Positions 28,327-38,215 are shown, counted from the first letter of the stretch. The stretch: DNA of 64,000 bases from Komarekiella delphini-convector SJRDD-AB1 (GCF_014831675.1 NZ_VJXY01000007.1:124001-188000), one strand, 5' to 3'. The notes: generated by a model from the sequence alone, not told the origin. Made by a program: numbers and translations.

Positions 28327-31300
28327 ATGGCATTTTCTTCTATTGTGCGTGCTTTGGCGCGATCGCCACTGACCACTGAATTTATTTCTAAGCTTAATCG
28401 ACAACAAGAACTACGGTTAAATGGTATTCCCCGTCTGCCTAAAGGCTTGGTGGCTTCGGCGTTGGCACAAACCGAAAGCAGAAATTTGTTTGTAGTCTGC
28501 GCCACTCTAGAGGAAGCTGGACGCGTTTACGCACAACTGGAGGCAATGGGATGGAAGAGTGTGTATTTTTACCCGACTTCCGAAGCATCTCCCTACGAAC
28601 CCTTTGACCCCGAAACCGAAATGAGTTGGGGACAAATGCAGGTATTGGCAGATTTGGTTAAAGGTCAAGGGTCAAGAGGAGCCAATGCGTTGGGCGGCTC
28701 CGCCGACTTAAAGCAACTGGCGCTCAAGGGTCAAGAGTTATTGACTAATAACGGGGGACAGATGGCGATTGTCGCTACTCAAGTGGCTCTGCAACAGCAC
28801 TTACCACCACCAGAGGCTTTTACATCCTTTTGCCTGACTCTAAAGCGGGGGATGGAATTTGACCTAAATAGCTTTAGTGAGAAAATTACAACTTTGGGGT
28901 ACGAGCGAGTGCCCTTGGTGGAAACGGAAGGACAATGGAGTCGGCGCGGCGATATTGTTGATGTGTTCCCGGTTTCGTCTGAGTTACCAGTGCGACTGGA
29001 ATGGTTTGGTGACGAAATTGAGCAAATCCGAGAATTTGACCCAGCAACTCAACGTTCGGCACTTGATAAAATTGACCAGCTAGTTCTGACTCCTACTAGC
29101 TTCGCTCCCATCGTGATGGCAGCGCTTAAAGATAGTGCTGAGTTCCGAGTGCTGAGTACTAAGTTAAATTCTGACTCAGCACTTGAAACTCAGGACTCAG
29201 AACTTGTAGAGGGTAGTCGTCGTTTTTTGGGGCTAGCTTTCGATCAACCAGCCTCACTTCTAGACTACTTACCAGAAAATACCTTGATTGCCATTGATGA
29301 GCCAGAACAGTGTCATGCTCACAGCGATCGCTGGGTGGAAAATGCCGAAGAACAATGGCGATCGGTAACTGGAGAATCCAACCAGTTACCAAAAATCCAT
29401 CGTTCGTTTGATGACTGTTTGGCTGAGGTTGCAAAATTTAAAACACTATATTTATCAGAACTCGCAGAGGAAAATAGTGGAATTAATCTGGCTAGCAGAG
29501 CTGTTCCAGTTACGCCACACCAGTTTGCGAAACTAGCTGAAACTATCCGCCAAGAGCGCGATCGCAATTTCTCTAGCTGGCTGATTTCTGCCCAGCCTTC
29601 GCGTTCTGTGTCGCTATTGCAAGAGCATGATTGTCCTGCTCAGTTTATTCCTAATCCCCGTGACTACCAAGCGATTGAAAAGCTCCAAATCAACCATACG
29701 CCAGTAGCTCTCAAATATTCCGGTCTGGCTGAGCTAGAAGGCTTTATCTTGCCCACGTATCGACTGATAGTGGTAACAGATAGAGAGTTTTATGGACAAC
29801 ACTCCTTGGCGACTCCCGGCTATCTCCGCAAACGCCGTAAAGCTATTTCTAAACAAGTTGATGCCAATAAGCTGCGTCCAGGCGATTATGTGGTTCACCG
29901 TAACCACGGGGTTGGCAAATTTGTTAAGTTGGAAAGTTTGACAATTAATGACGAAACTCGTGATTATTTGGTGGTGCAGTATGCTGACGGCTTACTCAGA
30001 GTCGCTGCCGATCAAGTAGGTGCACTATCTCGGTTTCGCAGTACAGGCGATAAAGCACCGGAACTCAACAAGATGACCGGGAAAGCTTGGGAAAATACCA
30101 AGAACAAAGTCCGCAAAGCCATTAAGAAGTTGGCGGTGGACTTACTGAAATTATATGCAGCGCGATCGCAACAACAAGGCTTTAGCTACCCAGGCGATAT
30201 GCCTTGGCAAGAGGAGATGGAAGATTCCTTCCCCTACCAACCAACAACAGATCAGCTCAAAGCTGTACAAGATGTTAAACGCGACATGGAAAGCGATCGC
30301 CCAATGGATCGCTTAGTTTGTGGGGATGTCGGTTTCGGAAAAACAGAAGTGGCAATTCGCGCCATTTTCAAAGCTGTCACTTCTGGAAAACAAGTCGCCT
30401 TACTTGCACCGACTACCATCCTGACTCAGCAACACTACCACACTCTCAAAGAACGCTTTTCTCCTTACCCTGTGAATGTCGGTTTACTCAACCGTTTCCG
30501 TACTGCTGAAGAACGCCGTGATATTCAAAAGCGATTAGTAACGGGTGAATTAGATATAGTTGTCGGGACACACCAACTTTTGGGTAAAGGCGTAGCATTC
30601 CGAGATTTAGGACTATTGGTGGTGGATGAAGAACAGCGGTTTGGAGTGAACCAAAAAGAGAAAATTAAAAGTTTGAAAACTCAAGTTGACGTACTGACTC
30701 TCTCCGCCACACCGATTCCCCGGACTCTGTACATGTCTTTGTCGGGTATTCGGGAAATGAGTTTGATTACCACACCACCGCCAACCAGACGCCCAATTAA
30801 AACTCATTTAGCACCGTTGAACCCAGAAAGTGTCCGTAGTGCGATTCGCCAAGAACTAGATAGAGGCGGACAGGTGTTTTATGTAGTTCCACGCGTTGAG
30901 GGAATTGAAGAGACAACAGCAAGTTTGCGGGAGATGATACCGGGAGGAAGGTTTGCGATCGCTCACGGTCAAATGGATGAAAGTCAATTAGAATCAACCA
31001 TGATTACCTTTAGTAATGGTGATGCTGATATTCTTGTTTGTACGACAATTATTGAATCTGGCTTAGACATCCCGCGAGTCAACACCATCTTAATTGAAGA
31101 TGCTCACCGCTTTGGGTTGGCGCAGTTGTATCAGTTACGTGGTCGTGTGGGACGTGCTGGGATTCAGGCTCACGCTTGGCTATTCTATCCGAAGCAGCGG
31201 ACATTATCTGATGCGGCACGGCAAAGATTACGAGCGATTCAGGAATTCACCCAGCTAGGTTCTGGATATCAGCTAGCAATGCGCGATATGGAAATCCGGG

Positions 31301-31893
31301 GTGTGGGTAACTTGTTAGGTGCAGAACAATCTGGTCAAATGGATGCGATCGGTTTTGATTTGTATATGGAAATGCTAGAAGAAGCAATTCGAGAAATCCG
31401 CGGTCAAGAAATTCCCCAGGTGGATGATACCCAGATTGACCTTAACCTCACAGCGTTTATCCCAGCAGATTATATTACCGATTTGGATCAAAAGATGAGT
31501 GCTTACCGTGCGGTAGCGACAGCGAAATCTCCAGAAGAATTAACCCAAATTGCTGGAGAATGGAGCGATCGCTATGGTGCTATACCTGCATCTGCTAGTC
31601 AACTTTTACGCGTGATGGAACTCAAACAATTAGCGAAAAAATTAGGATTTAGTCGTATTAAACCAGAAAATAAACAGCACGTCATTTTAGAAACGCCAAT
31701 GGAAGAACCAGCTTGGAATTTATTGGCGGCAAATTTACCAGAAAATCTCAAATCCCGTTTTGTCTACTCACCTGGTAAAGTCACAGTACGCGGCTTAGCA
31801 GTTCTCAAAGCAGATAAACAATTACAAAGTCTCATTGACGCTTTGGGCAAAATGCAGGGTGCAATTCCTGAAGCAGCTGTTGTCACGACCTAA
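28327..31893 (+). CDS. mfd: Transcription-repair coupling factor Mfd
   Basis: A 1188-residue DNA translocase that removes stalled RNA polymerase at lesions and recruits UvrA. The UvrB-like N-terminal region (about 1-420) is followed by the CarD-type RNA polymerase-interaction domain ([21 protein letters not shown]), then the RecG-like motor with Walker [13 protein letters not shown] (about 666-677), DEEQ box (about 767), TATPIPRTL and the helicase C part ([25 protein letters not shown]). The C-terminal TRCF domain is complete. Two segments look foreign: [20 protein letters not shown] (from about 28666) and a Ser/Thr-rich stretch [17 protein letters not shown] (about 29152-29202). Their DNA matches intergenic repeat families, and both keep the frame. 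Confidence 0.96.
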   Translation: MAFSSIVRALARSPLTTEFISKLNRQQELRLNGIPRLPKGLVASALAQTESRNLFVVCATLEEAGRVYAQLEAMGWKSVYFYPTSEASPYEPFDPETEMSWGQMQVLADLVKGQGSRGANALGGSADLKQLALKGQELLTNNGGQMAIVATQVALQQHLPPPEAFTSFCLTLKRGMEFDLNSFSEKITTLGYERVPLVETEGQWSRRGDIVDVFPVSSELPVRLEWFGDEIEQIREFDPATQRSALDKIDQLVLTPTSFAPIVMAALKDSAEFRVLSTKLNSDSALETQDSELVEGSRRFLGLAFDQPASLLDYLPENTLIAIDEPEQCHAHSDRWVENAEEQWRSVTGESNQLPKIHRSFDDCLAEVAKFKTLYLSELAEENSGINLASRAVPVTPHQFAKLAETIRQERDRNFSSWLISAQPSRSVSLLQEHDCPAQFIPNPRDYQAIEKLQINHTPVALKYSGLAELEGFILPTYRLIVVTDREFYGQHSLATPGYLRKRRKAISKQVDANKLRPGDYVVHRNHGVGKFVKLESLTINDETRDYLVVQYADGLLRVAADQVGALSRFRSTGDKAPELNKMTGKAWENTKNKVRKAIKKLAVDLLKLYAARSQQQGFSYPGDMPWQEEMEDSFPYQPTTDQLKAVQDVKRDMESDRPMDRLVCGDVGFGKTEVAIRAIFKAVTSGKQVALLAPTTILTQQHYHTLKERFSPYPVNVGLLNRFRTAEERRDIQKRLVTGELDIVVGTHQLLGKGVAFRDLGLLVVDEEQRFGVNQKEKIKSLKTQVDVLTLSATPIPRTLYMSLSGIREMSLITTPPPTRRPIKTHLAPLNPESVRSAIRQELDRGGQVFYVVPRVEGIEETTASLREMIPGGRFAIAHGQMDESQLESTMITFSNGDADILVCTTIIESGLDIPRVNTILIEDAHRFGLAQLYQLRGRVGRAGIQAHAWLFYPKQRTLSDAARQRLRAIQEFTQLGSGYQLAMRDMEIRGVGNLLGAEQSGQMDAIGFDLYMEMLEEAIREIRGQEIPQVDDTQIDLNLTAFIPADYITDLDQKMSAYRAVATAKSPEELTQIAGEWSDRYGAIPASASQLLRVMELKQLAKKLGFSRIKPENKQHVILETPMEEPAWNLLAANLPENLKSRFVYSPGKVTVRGLAVLKADKQLQSLIDALGKMQGAIPEAAVVTT
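28666..28745 (+). repeat. Repeat-derived in-frame insert in mfd
   Basis: Contains GGTCAAGGGTCAAGAGGA and the dispersed-repeat core GCGTTGGGCGGCTCCGCC, related on the opposite strand to the repeat inside the nnr gene at 45263-45296. It sits between conserved Mfd blocks ([11 protein letters not shown] and [10 protein letters not shown]), a place where family members vary in length. Confidence 0.65.
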
Positions 31894-32467
31894 TATTACA
31901 GATAGCCAAGCATACGCTCGCAAGTTACTTTATGAGGCTGAAACCCATCAGCAAGCATAAATAAAGTTGATTTATTTGCTAGATCCTGGCGTTTTGATTG
32001 ACATTCAGCGAGGTCATGCTTCTGCAATAACTAGGTTTGCCACTCAATAAACCTAAAAATTGCTGCAATATAACTTTTTAATATTGTACAATCCTCTATA
32101 TAAAGTTCCTGCGTTCAGTTTATTACCAGATCATCTCCAGCTTTTGCAATACAACCAATGGTAGAGCTAACTTTTGACTACCGCGTATCCTCAATCACAT
32201 CAAATCTTAACTTTAAGTACTTCAAAAGAGTATTTATATAAAAATAGGTGAACGGATAAATTGTCAAAAGATTAATATTAGCAACTGTTGAGCTTGCAAA
32301 GGACTCTATTTAAAGGGATGCTAATAGTTTATCAACCTCAGATTTCGGCTAACGACACTTTGTTTTCAGATTTTTTACGCGAATAACACTTGTTTTGAGA
32401 AAAAACTCATCTATTTGTAGATGAGTCTAATACACACATTCTCCAGGCGTGATTGTAAGAGTGAACT
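31894..32467. other. Intergenic stretch between mfd and RHH gene 1
   Basis: About 570 bp without a credible ORF or RNA gene. The only structured element is the hairpin at 32405-32426. Base composition is A+T-rich from about 32040 onward. Confidence 0.5.
32405..32426. promoter_or_regulatory. Perfect hairpin/operator candidate ahead of RHH gene 1
   Basis: Nine-bp perfect arms ACTCATCTA and TAGATGAGT around TTTG, ending 41 bp before the ATG at 32468. Ribbon-helix-helix proteins often bind palindromes in their own promoters, so an autoregulatory operator is possible; a terminator for upstream transcription is an alternative, but no T-tract follows. Confidence 0.5.
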
Positions 32468-32650
32468 ATGAATAATAAAAAATGGGCTATTAAACGACTC
32501 ACAGTAAATCTCACTTCAGGGGAGGTAGAGAAACTTGAACAATACTGCAAAATAACAGGCAGAGCCGCAACTGATGTCATTCGGGAATTGATCCGATCTA
32601 TTCCGGCTGACAACTCAGAAGTATCCGAACGTCATAAATTGGTTAAGTGA
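32468..32650 (+). CDS. Small ribbon-helix-helix (CopG-like) protein 1
   Basis: A 60-residue protein with a beta-strand RLTVNLTSGEVEKLEQYC followed by two helices ending TDVIRELIRSI, the pattern of a MetJ/CopG/Arc ribbon-helix-helix fold that dimerises and binds DNA through the strand pair. The KITGRAATDVIRELIR block closely parallels SATHRSKTDVLRELIR in the next gene. No toxin-like ORF follows, so it is either a solitary regulator or an antitoxin-like protein whose partner is absent. Confidence 0.75.
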   Translation: MNNKKWAIKRLTVNLTSGEVEKLEQYCKITGRAATDVIRELIRSIPADNSEVSERHKLVK

Positions 32651-32728
32651 TCGTCAAACTGGACAAATCACCTCTGCAAGTCGCGGTTCTGCTTTTTCAT
32701 AACCATCTTAGATGTGCCATATGATCTA

Positions 32729-32753
32729 AATGTACACAAAATATCAGTACATT
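32729..32753. promoter_or_regulatory. Operator-like palindrome ahead of RHH gene 2
   Basis: Perfect arms AATGTAC and GTACATT separated by 11 bases, ending four bases before the ATG at 32758. This position would let a bound dimer block expression. The sequence differs from the palindrome ahead of gene 1. Confidence 0.5.
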
Positions 32754-32757
32754 AATC

Positions 32758-32946
32758 ATGACAAAGGCAGATAAAAGACTAGATTTTAGATTGCCAGAGC
32801 AGGAGTTAAAGATATTGGAAGCTTACTGCTCTGCAACGCACAGAAGCAAAACTGATGTACTCAGAGAATTAATCAGAGGATTAAAACGAAAAATCCCAAA
32901 AAGTCAAGTTTTATCCAGCAAGTCCAGTAATCAGGATTACTTCTGA
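32758..32946 (+). CDS. Small ribbon-helix-helix (CopG-like) protein 2
   Basis: A 62-residue protein: strand RLDFRLPEQELKILEAYC, then helices with TDVLRELIRGL and a basic tail. It is a paralogue of the protein at 32468-32650 and has the same strand-helix-helix order. Its last ten bases overlap the 3' end of the convergent gene at 32937-34106. No toxin gene is adjacent. Confidence 0.75.
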   Translation: MTKADKRLDFRLPEQELKILEAYCSATHRSKTDVLRELIRGLKRKIPKSQVLSSKSSNQDYF

Positions 32947-34106
32947 CCTCCTGCACCTATATATTGCCTTAGAATCTGGTCACGGTTTGAGAAATTAGAC
33001 TGTGGCTGCTGTATTGAATTGCCATATATAGACTGCGACGGTTGCGTTGGCTGCTGTATGGAATTGCCATATATAGACTTTGGTTGTTGTGTAGGCTGCT
33101 GCAAGCTGTAATTACCAGCACCCACAGGGTTTATTGGTGTAACCACGCTTTGGCTGGGAATCTGACCAGAATAGGGTGCAATATTAGTTGGTGGAGTAGA
33201 GAGCGGTGTTGCAGGTGCTACATTAGGTAATACTTGACTGCCATTTAAATTACTGTACGGATTTTGCGGTAAGTTTGTATTCGTGGACGTGTAGCCCGTT
33301 CCAGAACTTAACCCAGTGTTTGGTAAAGAATTCTGACTAGGTAAGCTGTTAGTGGGTGGTATCAGCGTTGTGGTTTGATTAGATACTTGTCCCAAAGCAT
33401 TTGTCTGAGCTGAAACAGTACCATTGAAGCTAGACAACTTTTGGTTTGTAGATTGTGTAGATTGGTTGAGCGCTGCTTGCAAAGGGCTGATGAAAACAGG
33501 ATTTGGATCAATGTTGGTTTGATTAGTTAATCCAATTCCTACACTAGAGGAGGATTGTACTGCTTTTGTTTGCTCAGACGCCGCAGTTAATGACTTCACG
33601 CCTAGAAACTGATTATTACTATCAGATGTCCTGGCACGCAATAAATTTTCTGTTTGTACCACAAAGGGATTTGTCATATTTTGTAGCGGTGGGCTACTAA
33701 CTGTCCCCAAACTGGGATTTGATTTTACATCACTAGCAGACTTTTGTTTATTAATTGCATCTTCTAATAAGCTTTTACTCTTTTTTGCGTCAGTGTTTTC
33801 CTTTGATGTATTTGCTCTTATTGAAAGAGTTGCCTGCTCAAAATCATTAAACAGAACTGGCAAGTTATCAATGTCTGCTGCAATGGCTCTGTCTTCTGCT
33901 GACAGAGAAGAGTCAGCAGGGTTTTGTGAAGCCAGTTGTTTAGTTTGCTTGCGAGTTAAAACCTCTGGATTTGACAAGTATTCCCAGGTTACTAGCCCGA
34001 TTACAGATAAAAAAATTGCTGTTCCCCAAAAACCAGGTCGCCCTAGATTCCATAACCTGGCTTTGAGATAGCGTAAGTAAGCGGGAGAATAATGACGACG
34101 TGGCAT
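32937..34106 (-). CDS. Membrane-anchored Gln/Asn/Ser/Pro-rich protein
   Basis: A 389-residue protein with a basic N-terminus (MPRRHYSPAYLRYLKARLW), one membrane helix (GFWGTAIFLSVIGLVTWEYL, about residues 25-45), and a long low-complexity region rich in Gln, Asn, Ser, Thr and Pro that is probably disordered and outside the cytoplasm. Near the C-terminus the motif SIYGNSIQQP is repeated twice, with QSIYGNSIQQP at DNA positions about 33000-33090. No catalytic domain is evident. It could be an envelope or cell-wall linker protein. I do not recognise a named family. Confidence 0.75.
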   Translation of the reverse strand: MPRRHYSPAYLRYLKARLWNLGRPGFWGTAIFLSVIGLVTWEYLSNPEVLTRKQTKQLASQNPADSSLSAEDRAIAADIDNLPVLFNDFEQATLSIRANTSKENTDAKKSKSLLEDAINKQKSASDVKSNPSLGTVSSPPLQNMTNPFVVQTENLLRARTSDSNNQFLGVKSLTAASEQTKAVQSSSSVGIGLTNQTNIDPNPVFISPLQAALNQSTQSTNQKLSSFNGTVSAQTNALGQVSNQTTTLIPPTNSLPSQNSLPNTGLSSGTGYTSTNTNLPQNPYSNLNGSQVLPNVAPATPLSTPPTNIAPYSGQIPSQSVVTPINPVGAGNYSLQQPTQQPKSIYGNSIQQPTQPSQSIYGNSIQQPQSNFSNRDQILRQYIGAGGQK

Positions 34107-34476
34107 GGCTTAAGTGATTGAAGTTTACTCGAAATCCGCAAAAAACTTCACAACTGAAGTTAGATGGTGATTTAATCCTAACTTTTGAAGAAGTTATTAG
34201 TCATTACCAAAAGACATGTAGTATTCAAAAATTTACTATTTACCTTTAAGGGTTGTTTGGTAAGGCTTTTATAAAAATTTATGGCAATTCATGCTTAGTT
34301 TTTGAGCATCGGTCACTTTGGATATCATCCAGATTTGCAAGCTGCTCTAATTTATTGTTGTGGCTGGGAAACTGTTCAACTTTTGCGCTCTCTAAATTCA
34401 CAAACTGTGCGTTGCAATGCTTCGATGCGCTTGGCGCGACGCATCGCACCGTAATATTTACCAGGAGACTACAGCA
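34107..34476. other. Intergenic region upstream of CBS-CP12 gene
   Basis: About 370 bp. The right part contains a dispersed-repeat palindrome, CGATGCGCTTGGCGCGACGC..., at 34425-34447. A short frame at 34306-34455 (TTG start, about 49 codons) could encode SIGHFGYHPDLQAALIY..., with no start signal or known match; it is not called as a gene. Confidence 0.45.
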
Positions 34477-35097
34477 ATGATGAAAGCTGAAGATATCATG
34501 ACCAAGGATGTAGTTGCTATTCGCGGTTCGGCAACTGTCGCTGAAGCGGTGGGGTTAATGAAAGAAAAAGGGTTGCGTGCTCTGGTTGTGGATCGTCGTT
34601 ATGATAACGATGCCTATGGCATTGTTACAGAAACGGATATTGTTTATAAGGTAACAGCCTATGGTAAAGACCCCAAGCAAGTGCGGGTTTACGAAATCAT
34701 GAGCAAACCCTGTATTGTTGTAAATCCTGAGTTGGGTGTAGAATATGTAGCCCGGTTGTTTGCCAATACAGGCATCCGTAGAGCACCTGTGATCAAAGGC
34801 AAGTTGTTGGGCATCATCTCGATTACTGATATTTTAATCAAGAGCGACTTTGTGGAAACGCCAAAAGCGCTACTACTGGATGAGAAAATTGAAAAAGCAA
34901 TAGAGCAGGCTCGTGCTACTTGTACTGCACAAGGTGCTTATTCTAAAGCTTGTGCTGCGGCTTGGGATGAAGTAGAAGAACTCCAAGCAGAAGCCGCTCA
35001 TCAAAAAGCTGAGGGTATGGTATCAGCCAAAGTCTCTTTTGAGGAATACTGTAGGGAAAATCCAGATGCGCCGGAATGCCGAAATTATCATCCTTGA
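34477..35097 (+). CDS. CBS-CP12 fusion protein
   Basis: A 206-residue soluble protein. Residues 1-128 form a CBS-domain pair (MKAEDIMTKDVVAIRG; DNDAYGIVTETDIVYKV; IMSKPCIVVNPELGVEYVARLF; GKLLGIISITDILIK), which usually binds adenine nucleotides. Residues 135-206 are a CP12 module with IEQARATC, the AWDEVEEL core (162-169) and FEEYCRENPDAPEC. All four CP12 cysteines are present (C149, C159, C192, C201), so both redox disulfides can form. Plain CP12 binds GAPDH and PRK and shuts off the Calvin cycle in the dark. The CBS fusion, known from cyanobacteria, may add adenylate sensing; its targets here are inferred. An AGGAG sequence precedes the tandem ATGs at 34477 and 34480. Confidence 0.93.
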   Translation: MMKAEDIMTKDVVAIRGSATVAEAVGLMKEKGLRALVVDRRYDNDAYGIVTETDIVYKVTAYGKDPKQVRVYEIMSKPCIVVNPELGVEYVARLFANTGIRRAPVIKGKLLGIISITDILIKSDFVETPKALLLDEKIEKAIEQARATCTAQGAYSKACAAAWDEVEELQAEAAHQKAEGMVSAKVSFEEYCRENPDAPECRNYHP

Positions 35098-35337
35098 TAG
35101 TAACTGAAGTGTGGGGAGGATAAGGAGCAATACTTTTCGGACAAGCATTCTTCACCTCTAGTCTGATCTGGGCAAAGGTTAAGGGTAAAAGAGAGAGGAG
35201 TGAATTTAACCCTTCCCCTTTTACCTTTCCCCTTTAACTGAGAAGTATTGGGAGATGAGGAAGACAAAGTAGAATTTTCTTTTAATGCTCCTTTATCTTC
35301 CATTTTGGTAGCATCATTTTGTTGAAATCGGCGTAAT

Positions 35338-36513
35338 TTATCTTTTAGCAACCCGCATCAATAAAAATACACCTACTCCCAAAAACATAAAGTTGGGCAA
35401 CCAAGCTCCCATAAAGGGAGAGAGGATACCTGCTTGTCCCATTGCACCACTAATAAAGAAAATTAAGTAGTACGAAAAAATAACTATGACACTGATACCA
35501 AAGCTTGTCCCTTTTCCGGTGCGTTGGGGTACGGTTCCCATAGCTGCGCCTACTAAGCCAAAAACTACACACACAAAGGGTAAGGCGATTTTTTGTTGAA
35601 TACGTACTTGAAGTTTGCGAATTTTTTGCCGATCGCCACTGAGAAGTTCTACTTCTAGTTGGTCTAGTGCTTCGCCAATATTCATCTCACCATAGTCTCG
35701 GCTCTTTTCTGCCAGACTTAAGGGAGTGCGGGGTAGTTGTAGTTGTTGGTGTTCAAATCTAACGATATTGCGATAAGAGCGATCGGGCGCTACAAAATAG
35801 ATAGTACCGTTGTAAAAATCCCAGACATTTTGAGAGCCATTCCACTGTGCGGATTCTGATACTACAATTTGGTTCAGACCTTTTGTAGAGCGGTCTATAA
35901 TTGTTAAACCTTTCATACGCTTACCATCAAACTGGTCAGCATAAAATAAGCGTGTCAGTATCTTATTCTTACTACCATCTGGCTGGGGGTCATCACGGTA
36001 TTCGGGATAGAAAATATTTTGTTGCTTAAAAGTTGGCTTATCTGATTTGAGAGCTGCATCTAGAGTCAGACCTGCTTGATAATTTGCGGCTGGTGCTATG
36101 TGTTCATTAAATACAAATGTCATTCCTGTGACTACCAAGCTCATCATCACAGCGGTTAGCACCATGCGATAGACACTTACCCCGCAGCCCCGCAGGGCAA
36201 TTAATTCACTTTCGCTAGAAAGACGACTGTAGGTCATCAGAGTAGCCAGTAAGGTGGACATGGGGAAGGCCAAAACGATGAAGTTTGGTAGCTTTAATAA
36301 AAAAACTTGAATGGCAATGTCTACAGGTAGCCCAGCTTCTACGATTTTCCGTACTAAGTCAAATACAGCATCAATTGTGACACCAATTGATGAAAAAGCT
36401 CCGACACCAAACAAAAACGTCGGCAGCAATTCGCTGATCAAATAGCGATCCATGATCGTAAAAGGCAGCAGCGAATTGAGGTTGTAGAAAGATGTGAGCT
36501 TCTTTGAGATCAT
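35338..36513 (-). CDS. LptF/LptG family permease
   Basis: A 391-residue inner-membrane protein of the YjgP/YjgQ family, the transmembrane part of the ABC transporter that extracts lipopolysaccharide and drives it along the periplasmic bridge. It starts with MDRYLISELLPTFLFGVGAFSSIGV, has helices near both ends (about six in total), and a central periplasmic beta-jellyroll region of about 150 residues. Conserved segments include LLKLPNFIVLAFPMSTLLATLMTYSRLSSESELIALRGCGVS. Start is ambiguous between ATG 36513 and ATG 36453; the latter begins at MDRYLI, the family-typical N-terminus. Only one permease gene is present, so the channel could be a homodimer or pair with a product encoded elsewhere. 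It is downstream of lptB and lptA. Confidence 0.92.
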   Translation of the reverse strand: MISKKLTSFYNLNSLLPFTIMDRYLISELLPTFLFGVGAFSSIGVTIDAVFDLVRKIVEAGLPVDIAIQVFLLKLPNFIVLAFPMSTLLATLMTYSRLSSESELIALRGCGVSVYRMVLTAVMMSLVVTGMTFVFNEHIAPAANYQAGLTLDAALKSDKPTFKQQNIFYPEYRDDPQPDGSKNKILTRLFYADQFDGKRMKGLTIIDRSTKGLNQIVVSESAQWNGSQNVWDFYNGTIYFVAPDRSYRNIVRFEHQQLQLPRTPLSLAEKSRDYGEMNIGEALDQLEVELLSGDRQKIRKLQVRIQQKIALPFVCVVFGLVGAAMGTVPQRTGKGTSFGISVIVIFSYYLIFFISGAMGQAGILSPFMGAWLPNFMFLGVGVFLLMRVAKR

Positions 36514-36688
36514 AAGCAGCTTGAAAAGTTAAATCCCGGCAACCCTGGCAAAAGAATGCATTTCTACTGTAATTTAGTATCTAAATTCAATTATCATTAG
36601 CTGAGAAATTGGAGCAAAATTATAGATTGATGGTTAAGTAAAAAAGTAAAAAATATTCTTTTATATCTGTAAATTAATAATTATTAAT

Positions 36689-37417
36689 TTAAACTTGAAA
36701 GTTATCTCCTAAATAGTATTGTCGCACGAGCGGATTAGTGTAAAGTTCGTCAGCAGTACCAAAAGCGAGAATTTGCCCCTCACGCATGATGTAGGCGCGA
36801 TCAGTGATGGCGAGGGTTTCGCGGACATTGTGATCGGTAATTAAGATACCCATGCCGCGATCGCGCAGTTGCGCTACAATTTGCTGAATTTCTGAGACTG
36901 CTATGGGGTCAACTCCCGCAAATGGTTCATCCAATAATAAAAATTTCGGCCCCTCTCTCCCAGCAGCAAGCGCCCTGGCTAATTCCGTCCGCCGACGTTC
37001 ACCACCAGAAAGTTGAATTCCTTTACTATTAGCTAATTTTTCCAAGCGAAACTCTCGCAGTAAAGTTTTTACTCGCTTTGACCATTCCCATCGTGGCACA
37101 TTAGTTTGCTCTAGTACTAAGAGAATATTATCCCGCACCGAGAGTTGGCGAAAAACACTTGCTTCTTGTGCTAGATAACCAATGCCTAAGCGTGCCCTTC
37201 TATGCATGGGCAAGCTAGTAATATCTAGATTATCGAGCCAAACTTTTCCCTGATTGGGTTTTTCTAAACCTGTTGCAATATAAAAAGAAGTCGTTTTACC
37301 AGCTCCATTAGGGCCTAGTAAACCAACGACTTCGCCTTGAGCAACAGAAAGGTTGACGCGATTGATAATTACTCGTTTACCGTAGGATTTGTGAATATTT
37401 TCTAAAACAATTTTCAC
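36689..37417 (-). CDS. lptB: LPS export ABC transporter ATPase LptB
   Basis: A 242-residue cytoplasmic ATPase energising LPS export. It has Walker A GLLGPNGAGKTTSFY, Q-loop GYLAQEASVFRQLS (the ASVF motif is typical of LptB), signature LSGGERRR, Walker B FLLLDEPFAGVDP and switch histidine TDHNVRETL. It starts with GTG at 37417, giving MKIVLENIHKSYGKR. It lies 31 bp downstream of lptA and upstream of the permease, all on the minus strand, so the three probably form one operon. Confidence 0.95.
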   Translation of the reverse strand: MKIVLENIHKSYGKRVIINRVNLSVAQGEVVGLLGPNGAGKTTSFYIATGLEKPNQGKVWLDNLDITSLPMHRRARLGIGYLAQEASVFRQLSVRDNILLVLEQTNVPRWEWSKRVKTLLREFRLEKLANSKGIQLSGGERRRTELARALAAGREGPKFLLLDEPFAGVDPIAVSEIQQIVAQLRDRGMGILITDHNVRETLAITDRAYIMREGQILAFGTADELYTNPLVRQYYLGDNFQV

Positions 37418-37447
37418 ACTAGATGCGCCCTTTTTTGGTGATCGATG

Positions 37448-37948
37448 CTAATTAGAACGCTTTAAAGCTGGTGTTGTTGGAGCAGGCGTACCAGCTTGAC
37501 CGCCCTCATCTGTTTCCTGCACCATATATATAGACTCTACTTGACGGTTGGCTTGAGGTAAGGCAACAAATCGCCCTTCGTCAATTAGATAGCTAACTTT
37601 CTCTGCTCGCATACTATTGCCGCCTTGTTGCAAAATATATACGTTGCCACTGAAATCAATTCGGCGTTCTTTACTAAAGTACTGTGCTTGAGCAGATGTT
37701 GCTTGAAGCTGACGAGACGGATACAACATTTGCACATTACCACGAGCCGTGATTACTTGAGTTTTGGCATCATATTCTTGTACATCAGAGCGGATGGTGA
37801 GGGGACGGTTACTTGCAGGTGTTTGAGCTGTAGCGGTTTGCACGTTGTGGGTGGGGATAGCGATCGCGCCTAGGAGTGCAGCTGGTAGCATGAAGGCTAA
37901 TCCAAAGCGACGCATCTGTGATTTAGACAATTGATAGCAGGGCATCAT
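37448..37948 (-). CDS. lptA: LptA/OstA-family periplasmic protein
   Basis: A protein of about 166 residues with a signal peptide (RRFGLAFMLPAALLGAIAIP...) and an OstA/LptA beta-jellyroll: LTIRSDVQEYDAKTQVITARGNVQMLYP, ATSAQAQYFSKERRIDFSGNVYI and AEKVSYLIDEGRFVAL. It forms part of the periplasmic bridge that carries LPS to the outer membrane. Tandem ATG codons at 37948 and 37945 are preferred over the TTG at 37966. It is the first gene of the lptA-lptB-permease cluster. Confidence 0.9.
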   Translation of the reverse strand: MMPCYQLSKSQMRRFGLAFMLPAALLGAIAIPTHNVQTATAQTPASNRPLTIRSDVQEYDAKTQVITARGNVQMLYPSRQLQATSAQAQYFSKERRIDFSGNVYILQQGGNSMRAEKVSYLIDEGRFVALPQANRQVESIYMVQETDEGGQAGTPAPTTPALKRSN

Positions 37949-38215
37949 AGTAATTTGGGATTTCAAATTTCGACTTGTATTTCAATTATGTCTAGTTGTC
38001 TATCCAGATATAAAATATCCAATCTGGAGTAATTTAGGATAACTGATGGCTGAAATATTGACGGTGTGTTCAAACTCAAGGTTTCAGAAAAGTAGGATGA
38101 AATGCACTACAGTTCAATATAGCGGTTCTGGGCTCAGCTTAACTTTTTTCGCCACACCCCACACCTTACAACCGCTCAAAACAGTTTGACCGATATTCTA
38201 CAGCGAGGGTGGAGA

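Noticed and set aside
34306-34455. Short frame SIGHFGYHPDLQAALIY... upstream of CBS-CP12
   Set aside because: Only a TTG start without a ribosome-binding site, its end lies within a dispersed repeat, and no family is recognised; it could be a relic.
35088-35351. Minus-strand ORF between CBS-CP12 and the Lpt permease
   Set aside because: Overlaps the end of the CBS-CP12 gene, low-complexity composition from a repeat-like CCTTTCCCC segment, and no family resemblance.
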